A stretch of DNA of 64,000 bases from Mesobacillus foraminis (GTDB lineage: Bacteria; Bacillota; Bacilli; Bacillales; Cytobacillaceae): assembly GCF_004340465.1 (NCBI RefSeq), contig NZ_SLVV01000002.1, positions 62,001-126,000 on the forward strand. Reading direction: 5' to 3'. Below the pieces are notes generated by a model. The model saw only the letters and a list, made by a program, of their open reading frames with translations. It did not search any database and was not told where the DNA came from. Position 1 is the stretch's first letter, and each line of letters begins with the position of its first letter. Shown in pieces: positions 31,691-39,905 of this stretch. A program made the translations under genes and the position numbers.

Positions 31691-32524
31691 TTAAGTTTTT
31701 CTTAAAATAATCTTATTGATTAAATATGAACTCAATGCAACCCCTACAGGAAGCAAACTGAAAAGAGTGATATTCCACCCGTGCTTTAAGACAAGCCATC
31801 CACTCTGCTCCATCAGCATGAACATCATCCAATCCGCCACAAGTAAAATAAACAGGGAATACCATTTGAACCATCGTTGAACTAAGAACGTAACAGGAAC
31901 AGAATGGATAAACCACCAAAGTGCTTCAAAGGCAAGCGAATCCCTTGAACTGTCAGAGAACCAGCCAGGATTAAATTTATGGCTGTTAAAAAATGCAGTT
32001 AGAAAGAATGCGACGGAATGGTTGATTAGGTTGATTGTAAAATACAGGTTAAACCATCTAATCCAGGACTTCTGCAGCGACAGCATCCTGGCCCACCATT
32101 TTGCGATACCGAAAGCCAGCATTAAAAACATGCCCGTATAAGGGGTCCTCCACCAGTGATGCTCGTATAATCCCAGTCTTAAGAACAGCTCTTCAATTCC
32201 CATGAGTAATCCTGCAAAGCCAATCATCCAAAAGACATTAAGCCTGAGTGAGGCGATGCACATGCAAATAGCCGGCACTACCAGCGCCTGTGAAAAGATA
32301 GAGCCGAACGTAGAATCCAGCCATTGATTCTGGAAGAAGCCGACATGATATTCATAAGAGCCTAACAGGATGAAAATAATGTACTCAAACGCGTAGGCCA
32401 TGCCAGACATTACCAGGAATATACAAACAGCCTGCGCTTTGGGAATCTTTGAATTTTTTAAAGAAAAAATGATAAAAAACAATCCAAGTATTGCTAGCAA
32501 AAAAAACCACAAGTAATTGGGCAT
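31691..32524 (-). CDS. Multi-pass membrane protein, unknown function
   Basis: The 277-aa product has about eight hydrophobic helices (for example LWFFLLAILGLFFIIFSL, VFWMIGFAGLLMGIEELFLRLGLY) with loops rich in Trp and Arg such as EHHWWRTPYTGMF and KWWARM. The Glu-Glu and paired His-Trp residues inside predicted helices resemble membrane-embedded enzymes, but no family is recognised. The ATG at 32524 lies nine bases after AAGGAG; 49 further codons upstream are open but lack a start signal and are rich in Ser/Thr/Arg, unlike coding sequence of this gene. Monocistronic. Confidence 0.7.
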   Translation of the reverse strand: MPNYLWFFLLAILGLFFIIFSLKNSKIPKAQAVCIFLVMSGMAYAFEYIIFILLGSYEYHVGFFQNQWLDSTFGSIFSQALVVPAICMCIASLRLNVFWMIGFAGLLMGIEELFLRLGLYEHHWWRTPYTGMFLMLAFGIAKWWARMLSLQKSWIRWFNLYFTINLINHSVAFFLTAFFNSHKFNPGWFSDSSRDSLAFEALWWFIHSVPVTFLVQRWFKWYSLFILLVADWMMFMLMEQSGWLVLKHGWNITLFSLLPVGVALSSYLINKIILRKT

Positions 32525-32734
32525 TAATTTTTTCTCCTTAACCCAGCCTTCCACCTTACTATTCTGATTCCCAAAAACGATTATTATATACACGATTCCA
32601 TAATAAGAGGCACACCGGACCGATGCCAGTGTGCTTGTCTTCGTTCTTAAATACGGGCAAAGCCGTTCCATTTATGACTAAAAATACTAGTGTTCGTAAA
32701 TGCCATTGGACATTGCCGTTTTATAGAATAGAAA

Positions 32735-32763
32735 AGAGTGCCTCACCTAACGAGGACACTCTC
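32735..32763 (-). terminator. Terminator of the 198-aa gene
   Basis: AGAGTG-cCTC pairs with GAGG-a-CACTCT with a T-rich run on the minus strand. Confidence 0.75.
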
Positions 32764-32771
32764 TGACACTG

Positions 32772-33368
32772 CTACTCTGCGTTCTCGACTGCTTCGACAA
32801 GTGAGAAAAGGAAACGATATATCAAGATGTAGGCCTGCTGAATGGTCATATCTTCCTTATATCCTGCAACATCGTTCAAAGCAAAGTTAACATTCCACAG
32901 TCCTTCATTTGCATCAAACATGACATCAAACTTGGCTTCCTCTTCTTTCAAGGATGTTTTCAGCCGGTTTTTCAGGGCAGCTTCATATTTTTTTTGCAGC
33001 TTAAGGCCCAGCATCACATCATAGGTTCCAAAAACATCATCTGCTTCAAAGGAAACAGCGTCCACTCTAAGCAGCCCGAACCATTCTGATTCAAGGTACA
33101 TGAACTCATTTTTGTTCTTCTTGAAATAATCTATGGACTGGTTCAGAAACGCTGGATTTTCCTCCCCGAGAAACTCCTCTGTTTCCTTGTCGCCACGTTC
33201 AATGTACGCAGTCAAAAAGCGTGTATCTTCAGATCGTTCTTTTATGATAATCTCTTCTCCAAGCAGATGGTTCTTTTCTGCGTACTCCTTCTCCTCCTGA
33301 AAAAGTTCAATGACATTATCTTCTTTTACTGTTTCTGAGATATAGTTTTCTAAATTTTTCTTAAGCAA
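32772..33368 (-). CDS. Conserved-looking cytoplasmic protein, unknown function
   Basis: The 198-aa acidic protein (ENYISETVKEDNVIELFQEEKEYAEKNHLL..., LGEENPAFLNQSIDYFKKN, DVAGYKEDMTIQQAYILIYRFLFSLVEAVE) has no signal peptide, membrane segment or known motif. The start is a TTG placed eight bases after AGGAGG, where the Shine-Dalgarno lies inside the last codons of the DEAD-box helicase gene; only two bases separate the helicase stop from this start. Tight translational coupling suggests a joint function, perhaps an accessory or RNA-metabolism protein, but nothing in the sequence proves it. Confidence 0.7.
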   Translation of the reverse strand: MLKKNLENYISETVKEDNVIELFQEEKEYAEKNHLLGEEIIIKERSEDTRFLTAYIERGDKETEEFLGEENPAFLNQSIDYFKKNKNEFMYLESEWFGLLRVDAVSFEADDVFGTYDVMLGLKLQKKYEAALKNRLKTSLKEEEAKFDVMFDANEGLWNVNFALNDVAGYKEDMTIQQAYILIYRFLFSLVEAVENAE

Positions 33369-33370
33369 TT

Positions 33371-34825
33371 TTAATGCCTCCTGGATCTTTCGTTTCTGCC
33401 TTTAGGTTTTCTTGTATTCGTGCGTGATTCCCCTCTTGCAGATGAAGTTTTTTTGGGTTTTGCTGGCCGCTTCCCTCCCGCGTTAAAGGTTGCTCCTGCC
33501 TTGGCCTCCAATTTTCCTGCCTTCGGACCGCGGTTTCTTCTTGATTCCTGTCCTTCCCTTTCCGGTCTTTGTCCATCTTTAGGTGCATTGCTGCCGGACC
33601 TGTGTTTTCTGGTTTGATTGCTTTGTCCTGAGAATGATCTCCTCCTGCGATTTTGTCCGTCTGAAGGCAACTGCTCTCCTTGGTTTTTTTGAGACTTTTT
33701 TTCTTGGTTTGATTGCCCGTTATTCTGTTTATCAATTCTCAGATTTAGCTCTGCTTCAATACCATCAAGGATAGGCCGATCATCCGTTGAGTAAAGGGTA
33801 ATGGCTAATCCCTTCATGCCAGCACGGCCAGTTCGGCCTATGCGATGGACATAGCTTTCCGCGTCAGCAGGGATATCATAATTGAAGACATGTGTAACAC
33901 CTTCAACGTCCAGGCCCCTTGCTGCCACATCGGTTGCAATCAGAAGCTGGAATTCCGCCTCTCTAAACCGCTTCATCACCTGCTCGCGCTTAGACTGGGA
34001 TAAGTCGCCGTGAAGTTCATCACAAGAAAATCCATTTTCTTTTAAAATGCCATATAATTTGCTGACTCTTCGTTTTGTTCTGCAAAAGATGACAGCTAAA
34101 AAAGGCCGGTGGGTGTTGATCAATTCAATCAAGGTACCCTGTTTAGCCCGGTCTGTTGTATGGATAGAAAGCTGTTTTACACTATCCGCCGGCCCCTGTT
34201 TTTTCTCCACCTGTACAAATTCCGGTTCATTCATATGCTTGCGTGCCAAATTTCTAATTTCAGCGGGCATAGTCGCAGAAAAAAGCATTGTTTGCCTGAC
34301 GGCCGGGGTCTCCCTGATGATTTCCTCCACATCTTTAAGAAAGCCAATATGCAGCATTTGATCCGCTTCATCGAGAACCAGGAATGAAACATCCGACAAT
34401 TGAACTGTTCCTCTGCGAATATGATCTAATAACCGACCGGGGGTTCCCACAACAATCGGGACGTTTTTATTCAGCTTTTTTAATTGTTTGTCTACGTCCT
34501 GCCCTCCGTATACCGCAAGGACGCTTAATCCTTCCATGCCGGCAATTAACTTTTCAACTTCGGCGGTAATCTGCAGGGCCAGTTCCCGTGTTGGAGTAAC
34601 GATAAGAGCCTGTATATAAGGAACATTTCGGTTTATTTTTTCCAGTATTGGCAAAACAAACGCCAATGTCTTTCCGGTCCCGGTCTGTGCCTGGGCTATG
34701 ACGTCTCTGCCTTCCATCACAAATGGAAGTGCGTGCTCCTGAATAGGAGTAGCTGTTACGATTCCTTGCTCCCGGAGTTTGTCAGCAAATGATGCTGAAA
34801 TACCTAATGATAAAAAATCAGGCAA
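33371..34825 (-). CDS. DEAD-box ATP-dependent RNA helicase
   Basis: The 484-aa protein has all core motifs: Q-motif around residue 28 (TPIQ), Walker A AQTGTGKT (46-53), PTRELA, DEAD at 152-155, SAT at 183-185, and in the second RecA domain RGLDVEGV and [11 protein letters not shown] basic tail of about 110 residues, rich in Arg, Gly, Lys, Ser and Gln, likely binds RNA or ribosomes. Bacillus encodes several such helicases (CshA, CshB, DbpA/YxiN, YfmL) and I cannot say which this corresponds to. The start is a TTG six bases after AGGGA. Confidence 0.93.
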   Translation of the reverse strand: MPDFLSLGISASFADKLREQGIVTATPIQEHALPFVMEGRDVIAQAQTGTGKTLAFVLPILEKINRNVPYIQALIVTPTRELALQITAEVEKLIAGMEGLSVLAVYGGQDVDKQLKKLNKNVPIVVGTPGRLLDHIRRGTVQLSDVSFLVLDEADQMLHIGFLKDVEEIIRETPAVRQTMLFSATMPAEIRNLARKHMNEPEFVQVEKKQGPADSVKQLSIHTTDRAKQGTLIELINTHRPFLAVIFCRTKRRVSKLYGILKENGFSCDELHGDLSQSKREQVMKRFREAEFQLLIATDVAARGLDVEGVTHVFNYDIPADAESYVHRIGRTGRAGMKGLAITLYSTDDRPILDGIEAELNLRIDKQNNGQSNQEKKSQKNQGEQLPSDGQNRRRRSFSGQSNQTRKHRSGSNAPKDGQRPEREGQESRRNRGPKAGKLEAKAGATFNAGGKRPAKPKKTSSARGESRTNTRKPKGRNERSRRH

Positions 34826-34925
34826 TTGAATCCCTACTTTCCTGTCTTCCTGAGTAAATTCTAACCATATTAATATTGCTTGTTTATCACTAAAATAGCA
34901 AATTTTTACCGTATACCGTCAAGAT

Positions 34926-34952
34926 AAAAACCTTATCCCCAAGAATAAGGTT
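34926..34952 (-). terminator. Terminator of the oxidoreductase-MFS pair
   Basis: AACCTTAT pairs with ATAAGGTT around an eight-base loop and a T-run follows on the minus strand, overlapping the MFS stop. Confidence 0.8.
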
Positions 34953-35508
34953 AATCTGCGAGCTGCTTCGCTCTGCCAGCAAGCGTTATTCCCGCATACG
35001 CGTACATGAAGGAAGCCAGATAAAAAATCGAGCCGATTGTCAGGAAATCAATTAAATAGCCAGTTACAATAATTGCTGCAGCCGACCAGACAGAGGTCCA
35101 TAGGTGGTAATGTCCAATCGACTTCCCTATATCAGTATGCCGCTTTTCATAAGCCTGGCGGGAAAGAGCCGATTTTTCTGCCGTCTTTTGAACAGCCCCT
35201 AAAAATCCCATCAAAATTTGAATGGCATAGATAGCCCAAATACCTCCGGCTATGGGGATAAGAAGCATGACCAGCGCCATCCCCCATGTATAAAGCAAAA
35301 GCAAATTCCTTTCCCCGACAGCATCAGCCATCCGCCCTATAAAAGGGAAAGAGCAGGCAGACATTAAAGTAAATAGGCCATAGGCCCAGCCAAATTGAGA
35401 AAAGCTTTCCCCGACGTTCCTAATAAACAAAAGATAAAAAGGAAAGACCACACTTCCTGCAGAAATCATTATACTTTGCGCACGCAAAAAACGATGATAA
35501 TCCATCAC
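34951..35508 (-). CDS. Half-size MFS-type transporter
   Basis: The 185-aa product contains six hydrophobic helices and one major-facilitator loop motif (FPFIGRMADAVGERN between helices two and three), i.e. one half of a normal 12-helix carrier (about 400 aa). The frame is intact, starts with ATGA overlapping the upstream gene's stop and ends at a good terminator, so it is not an obvious truncation. It might work as a dimer of half-transporters or be a remnant. It is translationally coupled to the FAD oxidoreductase, whose substrate it may carry. Confidence 0.78.
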   Translation of the reverse strand: MMDYHRFLRAQSIMISAGSVVFPFYLLFIRNVGESFSQFGWAYGLFTLMSACSFPFIGRMADAVGERNLLLLYTWGMALVMLLIPIAGGIWAIYAIQILMGFLGAVQKTAEKSALSRQAYEKRHTDIGKSIGHYHLWTSVWSAAAIIVTGYLIDFLTIGSIFYLASFMYAYAGITLAGRAKQLAD

Positions 35509-36908
35509 TTGTACTCCTTATAAAAGAGATTCACAAATACTTCATTGGGATCGATTGTTTGTTTTTGCTTAAAAAATTCATCTATGTTCGGATAGGCCTT
35601 CCTGAGTTGTTCCTTTGACGCATATGGATAGTACGGAAGATAATAGGACCCTCCATGAACCAACGCAGCATCAATCATTTTCTGCACTACTTCCCGCGTC
35701 TCCATGATTTCATGCTGTCCGGTTCCCTGATTGATCAATAATACAAGGGCAAACATATCCTCCTTGGCATACGACAAAGTTGCCTGTTCGTCCTTTTCCA
35801 CGTACCTGATGGTAATATTGAGCAGATTGAATTGTTCTTTTCTTAAAATTGCTTTAAGATCCCGAACAAAAACGGTGAATTTGCTTACCGGAATGAAGAG
35901 TTCTGACAGCACTTCCGTCCGCCCTGCCTGTTCGTATTCCATAAACTCACTTTCCGACCTCATCACGTTATTTCTGGTTATATAATCTCCGCCCTTGTTT
36001 AGCATGTAATCTTTTTGAATCTGCCAAAACAGTTCTTTCCCCTTTTCACTATAACGAGAGAATCCAAGCAATGCTTTTGGGAGAGCAATAATCCGTTCAT
36101 GATGCAGCTCCCTGTGTTTATCCAGCAGCAATTGATTCTCTGCCAGCCTGTAATTAATCACATACATTTCATTAAAAAAAGTATCGGGGGCAACGGATAT
36201 TCTCGCCATATGCATCCTGACTGCATCGTCTCGCAATACTTGTTCAGCAAAATAAGCTGGGTACTTTTCGGCACTCATCTCTTTTGTTTCAATTTGGTAT
36301 AGTTCATCACTCGTCAGCTTCAAAGTTACATCTAAAATGATTCCATACAGACTGTAGCCTCCAATAACATTTGGGAGCCATTCCGGGTTTTTTGTCCTGG
36401 ATACCACTATGATTTGGCCTGTCGGAGTCAATAATCTTAGTGATTGAACGGTATTATATATTGAGCCAAAACGGATATCCCGGCCATGAATATTCGCACT
36501 TAGAGATCCTCCGACCGTGAAGATGGCCTGGGATTGGGTAACGCGCAGAGCAAGCCCATCCGGATTAATCTTCCTTTGGATTTGTTCCCATGTTACTCCG
36601 CTCTGGACTGTAATCAATCTTTCATCAGGCTTGTAATCTAAGATTCTATTATAACTTTTCATATCAATCATGGTAGCGCCCGGATAATAGGTATGCCCGC
36701 CCTGTGAATGCTGCATGCCGGCAACGGACAGTTTCCCATGATGTTCATTTGCCGACTTCACCCATTTTTCAAGTGACACCGCTGTCGAAGCAGGCCGGAT
36801 CTCCTTAATTGCCGTCGGGAGCAATTTACCGGCATCTTCAGCAAATATGGGCTGCCGTTGGAAGATGGTCACAGATAAAATGAAAAAAAGACCATATATC
36901 AATATCAA
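35505..36908 (-). CDS. Exported FAD-binding oxidoreductase
   Basis: The 467-aa protein has an N-terminal signal peptide (hydrophobic to about residue 20, then FAEDA) and an FAD_binding_4 (PCMH) fold: LSVAGMQHSQGGHTYYPGATM, VTQSQAIFTVGGSLSANIHGRD and IGGYSLYGIILDVTLKL are the FAD-contact segments; the C-terminal part ends with PYYPYASKEQLRKAYPNIDEFF. Relatives include sugar-lactone and alditol oxidases and DprE1-like enzymes. The 5' end is odd: no ATG fits. The annotated start is TTG, but a strong AAGGGGGG lies 24-28 bases upstream, right before in-frame ATC codons, and the extra residues IRILSKA would complete the signal peptide n-region. A palindromic operator overlaps the promoter. Confidence 0.85.
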   Translation of the reverse strand: MILIYGLFFILSVTIFQRQPIFAEDAGKLLPTAIKEIRPASTAVSLEKWVKSANEHHGKLSVAGMQHSQGGHTYYPGATMIDMKSYNRILDYKPDERLITVQSGVTWEQIQRKINPDGLALRVTQSQAIFTVGGSLSANIHGRDIRFGSIYNTVQSLRLLTPTGQIIVVSRTKNPEWLPNVIGGYSLYGIILDVTLKLTSDELYQIETKEMSAEKYPAYFAEQVLRDDAVRMHMARISVAPDTFFNEMYVINYRLAENQLLLDKHRELHHERIIALPKALLGFSRYSEKGKELFWQIQKDYMLNKGGDYITRNNVMRSESEFMEYEQAGRTEVLSELFIPVSKFTVFVRDLKAILRKEQFNLLNITIRYVEKDEQATLSYAKEDMFALVLLINQGTGQHEIMETREVVQKMIDAALVHGGSYYLPYYPYASKEQLRKAYPNIDEFFKQKQTIDPNEVFVNLFYKEYK

Positions 36909-36977
36909 TGCCTTGCTAAGGATTCTGATGGCGATTCCCCCCTTGAAACCCTGACTTTACACGATTTACTAAAAAAT

Positions 36978-37012
36978 GGTTACTATAGTGTAATTTTACA
37001 CAAAAAGTAACC
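36978..37012 (-). promoter_or_regulatory. Promoter and nested operator of the oxidoreductase-MFS operon
   Basis: On the minus strand TTACTT and TATAGT are 17 bases apart. The same stretch is a nested dyad: GGTTACT (36978-36984) with AGTAACC (37006-37012) outside and GTGTAA (36988-36993) with TTACAC (36996-37001) inside. A protein bound here would block the promoter. The remaining 37013-37190 spacer shows no gene. Confidence 0.6.
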
Positions 37013-37195
37013 TTTATACAATAACCAAAATTAGACTACATTTGTTTGGAATATAAGGGCAACCCCCAGGGAAAAAGGTCTTTTGAAATTGAAATCCTGC
37101 TTTGCTTTAAACGCCCTGGCAGTGCCGGAGGTCAGGATTCCCCGGCGAAACAAGAGAAAAAGGAAAACAACCATGCAATATATATACTCACAATA

Positions 37196-37244
37196 CAAAA
37201 AGACTGCAGATCAACTCGATTTTCACCGAATTGTTCTGCAGTCT
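37196..37244 (-). terminator. Terminator of the lipoprotein gene
   Basis: AGACTGCAGA (37201-37210) pairs with TCTGCAGTCT (37235-37244), with an inner CAA-TCG/CGA-TTG stem; on the minus strand five T residues follow. Confidence 0.9.
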
Positions 37245-37305
37245 AGCACAAACTCTAAACTGGCTTAAATTTATCGCCCAATCAGGGTTGGAAATACTTT
37301 CGATT

Positions 37306-37755
37306 TTACTCTCCCAATTGTTTAAGTTGATCTGCCAAGTCCCCCATTTCCTGTACGGTCTGGAATAACTCCGTTTTTTCCAGAACAGCAGGGTCGAGCA
37401 AGCCATCCTCAAGCTCAGTTAATAACCCATCAATACCTGCAGAAATCTTTTCATTTTGTTCTAGTATGGCTTGATGGATTTCGGATGCAAATTCAGGTTC
37501 CTGCAGCTCACTGAAAGCTGCTATTTCTTCCTTCATTTCCTGCAGTCTTGCTTCTAATTCTTCCGCACTTCCCATATTCTTTACTGCCTCCTCAGCAAGT
37601 GCAGGCGCCTCATTCGCAAATTCTGTTGCCTTGCTGAGATAATCGGTTGCTTCATTAACGTAGCCAATTGTATCCTGTGCCTGGTCGAGTGCTGAGCACC
37701 CGCCAGCAAAAAGCATAAAAACCGCTGATAATACCGCAATCATTTTCTTCATCTC
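37306..37755 (-). CDS. Small lipoprotein in the manganese-riboswitch unit
   Basis: The 149-aa product begins MKKMIAVLSAVFMLFAGGCS, a lipoprotein signal with lipobox FAGGC, so it should be anchored to the outer face of the membrane. The mature part is helical and acidic (ATEFANEAPALAEEAVKNMGSAEELEARLQEMKEEIAAF, later ISAGIDGLLTELEDGLLD), suggesting a helical bundle. The ATG at 37755 lies seven bases after GGAGG. It follows the 39-aa gene by 49 bases on the same strand without an intervening terminator, so it is probably under the manganese riboswitch. I do not recognise a functional family; a link with manganese is inference from position. Confidence 0.85.
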   Translation of the reverse strand, partial: EMKKMIAVLSAVFMLFAGGCSALDQAQDTIGYVNEATDYLSKATEFANEAPALAEEAVKNMGSAEELEARLQEMKEEIAAFSELQEPEFASEIHQAILEQNEKISAGIDGLLTELEDGLLDPAVLEKTELFQTVQEMGDLADQLKQLGE

Positions 37756-37804
37756 GCTGCCTCCAATGTTCATTAATGTCCCTCACCCATTTCACATACC
37801 ATTC

Positions 37805-37924
37805 TTATTTCTTCCCGCTCCGCTTTTTTTGCTCTTTTTTTATAAGAGGAATTCCTTTCTCCTTTACAAACTTAACTCCTTCCTTCTTTATATAATTCTT
37901 CAACATTCTCTTTAATGACATCAT
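37805..37924 (-). CDS. 39-aa lysine-rich small protein behind a Mn2+ riboswitch
   Basis: An ATG pair at 37919-37924 is preceded by GGAAGGAG at the right spacing and opens a 39-codon frame (MMSLKRMLKNYIKKEGVKFV, then KEKGIPLIKKEQKKRSGKK) ending in TAA at 37805-37807. Some 16 of 39 residues are Lys or Arg; the N-terminal half could form an amphipathic helix. It is the first frame after the terminator of a yybP-ykoY riboswitch. Known genes of that regulon are exporters and transporters (MntP, TerC family, P-type ATPases); a tiny basic protein is unusual, though E. coli has a small manganese protein, MntS, of similar size but unrelated regulation. No homologue is known to me. Confidence 0.7.
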   Translation of the reverse strand: MMSLKRMLKNYIKKEGVKFVKEKGIPLIKKEQKKRSGKK

Positions 37925-37953
37925 GGCCACTCTCCTTCCTGAAAGAATCAAAT

Positions 37954-37987
37954 AAAAAAGACCTCACCAAATAAATGGTAAAGGTCT
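37954..37987 (-). terminator. Expression-platform terminator of the Mn2+ riboswitch
   Basis: On the minus strand GACCTTTACCA pairs with TGGTGAGGTC, followed by six T residues. Its 5' arm is the 3' strand of the aptamer's P1 helix, so ligand-stabilised P1 and terminator exclude each other. Confidence 0.85.
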
Positions 37988-38067
37988 CGCAAACAACCAT
38001 CGTTGCCAGCAAAGCCGAGGGAAAAACCCTGTACTGACGACTTTGCTTCCCAGCTACTCCCCTTTAA
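37977..38067 (-). promoter_or_regulatory. yybP-ykoY manganese riboswitch
   Basis: The minus strand carries the conserved parts of the yybP-ykoY aptamer in order: AAAGGGGAGTAGC, then GCAAAGTCGTCAGTA, the pairing partner CGGCTTTGCTGGCA, and GCGAGACCTTT closing P1. These match the crystallised Lactococcus lactis aptamer in position and sequence. The two loops that bring Mn2+ between L1 and L3 are recognisable. It should be an ON switch through the downstream terminator. Confidence 0.92.
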
Positions 38068-38098
38068 AAAGGTTGAGAACTATGAATATTATATATTT

Positions 38099-38127
38099 AT
38101 TGTAAAACGCAGGAAGAATAAGGTCAA
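38099..38127 (-). promoter_or_regulatory. SigmaA promoter of the Mn2+ riboswitch transcript
   Basis: TTGACC (38122-38127) and TACAAT (38099-38104) on the minus strand are 17 bases apart and about 35 bases upstream of the aptamer. An 8-bp hairpin AAGAATAA/TTATTCTT (38114-38150) at the thiY stop may end the thiamine transcript. Confidence 0.7.
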
Positions 38128-38148
38128 ATGTAAGGAATGGCTTTATTC

Positions 38149-39156
38149 TTATTTAAGATTAATAAACAGGTCCTCGACGGCCGGAACTTCTTTTATCAAT
38201 CCTGAATCCCTTAGCCATTTTCCTGTTTCTTCCCAAGACTCCTTGCTTTGAGTGCCAAATCCCTCTTCACTGTGCATTTTAGGAAGCAAAATCTCCATAC
38301 TCTCTTTTTCTACTTCTTGATCAAGCGGGAAATTAGCCTCATCCTGGTTGTCCATCAGGATTTGAAGGGCTTCATCAGGGTGCTCGGCCATAAACTCATA
38401 GCCTTTGGCAGCAACCTTCCAGAAAGATTGAATGGCCTCCTTTTCTTTTTCTAGTGTTTGATCACCTGTCACTGCTACAAGTTCATAATAAGACGGGACA
38501 CCATAATCAGTTGGATTCAGGTTTCGAGTTTCGTGGCCTTGATGCTTTAACACTGGGACCTCATGATTAATAAAAGCCCCGATGACTGCATCTGTTTGTT
38601 TACTGACGACAGATGCTCCCAGTTCAAACCCTACATCCACTACATTTACTTTTTTATAATCCCCGCCATCACTTGAAACCATTGTTTTTAATAAGGATTC
38701 ATTCAATGGAATGCCAGGATAGCCAACTGTTTTCCCTTCAAGGTCTTTTGGAGTCTTGATCGTGCTGTCTTCGGGAAAAATAACAGTATTCAAAGGGGAC
38801 CGGACGATGGCTCCAACGGCTTTAACCGGAACATCCTCATTGGCACGTGCCATGACCACATCTGGCTGGTAGTAGAATCCCAAAGTAATTTTGCCTGCGG
38901 CTGCAAGATTCATAGGGTCCGTTGGATTGGCTGGAAACTGAATATCCACCTTGATGCCTTCCTCTTTAAAATAACCCTTTTCTTCTGCCACATACAAAAA
39001 GCTATGGACTGCGTTTGGATACCAGTCTAGCATGACACTAACCTCTTTCAAGCCTTTTTCACCGCTCTGTGCTGCTGAATTGGCTTCTTTCCCGCCGCAA
39101 GCGGCAAGCATTACGATCATCAAAATGCTCAAACATGAACAAATCCACTTCTTCAT
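38149..39156 (-). CDS. thiY: Pyrimidine-precursor ABC transporter, substrate-binding lipoprotein
   Basis: The 335-aa protein has a lipoprotein signal (ILMIVMLAACGG) and an NMT1/THI5-like domain with SVMLDWYPNAVHSFLYVAEEKGYFKEEGI, the signature of ThiY proteins that bind N-formyl-4-amino-5-aminomethyl-2-methylpyrimidine. The ATG at 39156 forms a TAATG overlap with the thiX stop and has GGAGG nine bases upstream. Last gene of the TPP-controlled tenA-thiZ-thiX-thiY operon. Confidence 0.92.
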   Translation of the reverse strand: MKKWICSCLSILMIVMLAACGGKEANSAAQSGEKGLKEVSVMLDWYPNAVHSFLYVAEEKGYFKEEGIKVDIQFPANPTDPMNLAAAGKITLGFYYQPDVVMARANEDVPVKAVGAIVRSPLNTVIFPEDSTIKTPKDLEGKTVGYPGIPLNESLLKTMVSSDGGDYKKVNVVDVGFELGASVVSKQTDAVIGAFINHEVPVLKHQGHETRNLNPTDYGVPSYYELVAVTGDQTLEKEKEAIQSFWKVAAKGYEFMAEHPDEALQILMDNQDEANFPLDQEVEKESMEILLPKMHSEEGFGTQSKESWEETGKWLRDSGLIKEVPAVEDLFINLK

Positions 39157-39905
39157 TAAATTTTCCTCCACTTAAGTACATACTTTTCCAGCAAATTTAC
39201 CAATAAGAATAAACATATGCCAATGACTGATAAAAGGACTATTGGAGCAAATACCCCCGCCCCGTCGAATTGAGTCATCATTCTTCTGCTAAAATAGCCA
39301 AGGCCGGCTTGTGCTCCAAGCCATTCGCCAATGGCTGCTCCTATCACACTCAGTGTGACTGCTACCTTTAAACCCGACATAAAATAAGGCAGTGCAGATG
39401 GTACATTCAGCTTCAAGAAGATATCTTTCTTTCCTGCCCCCATAGTCAGCAGCAACTCCTTTAACTCTTTGCTGCTGGACCGAAACCCGTCAAAGGTACT
39501 GACCGTGATCGGAAAAAAAGTGATCAGGACCGTTACTACCACCTTGCTCCATATGGAATAGCCAAACCACAGGACAAATATCGGGGCAAGGGCGATTATC
39601 GGAATCATTTGCGAAGAAATGATGATCGGGTAAAACGCTCTCTCGACTGCCTGGCTTGCATGCATCCAAACTGCCAAACTAACTCCAAGCAAGACAGAAA
39701 TGGACAACCCCAATAAGATGATCAGCGAGGTAGCCGGCAGATGCTCAAAGAATAAAATTTCCTTCAGTTCCCACAGCCTGATAATGATTCCTGAAGGACC
39801 TGGAAGAATGAAAGAAACGTTTACTGCTCTCGCTCCAGCTTCCCATATAAAGATAAAAAACATAACTAAAGTAACCGGCGGCAAGAACGCCTTCCATTTT
39901 TTCAT
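39156..39905 (-). CDS. thiX: Pyrimidine-precursor ABC transporter, permease
   Basis: The 249-aa permease has six hydrophobic helices and the cytoplasmic EAA-like loop RSSSKELKELLLTMGAGKKDIFLKLNVPSALPYF that contacts the ATPase. It is of the SsuC/TauC/ThiX type. Its ATG overlaps the thiZ stop (ATGA) and its stop overlaps the thiY start, which indicates strict coupling of the three transporter genes. Confidence 0.92.
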   Translation of the reverse strand: MKKWKAFLPPVTLVMFFIFIWEAGARAVNVSFILPGPSGIIIRLWELKEILFFEHLPATSLIILLGLSISVLLGVSLAVWMHASQAVERAFYPIIISSQMIPIIALAPIFVLWFGYSIWSKVVVTVLITFFPITVSTFDGFRSSSKELKELLLTMGAGKKDIFLKLNVPSALPYFMSGLKVAVTLSVIGAAIGEWLGAQAGLGYFSRRMMTQFDGAGVFAPIVLLSVIGICLFLLVNLLEKYVLKWRKI

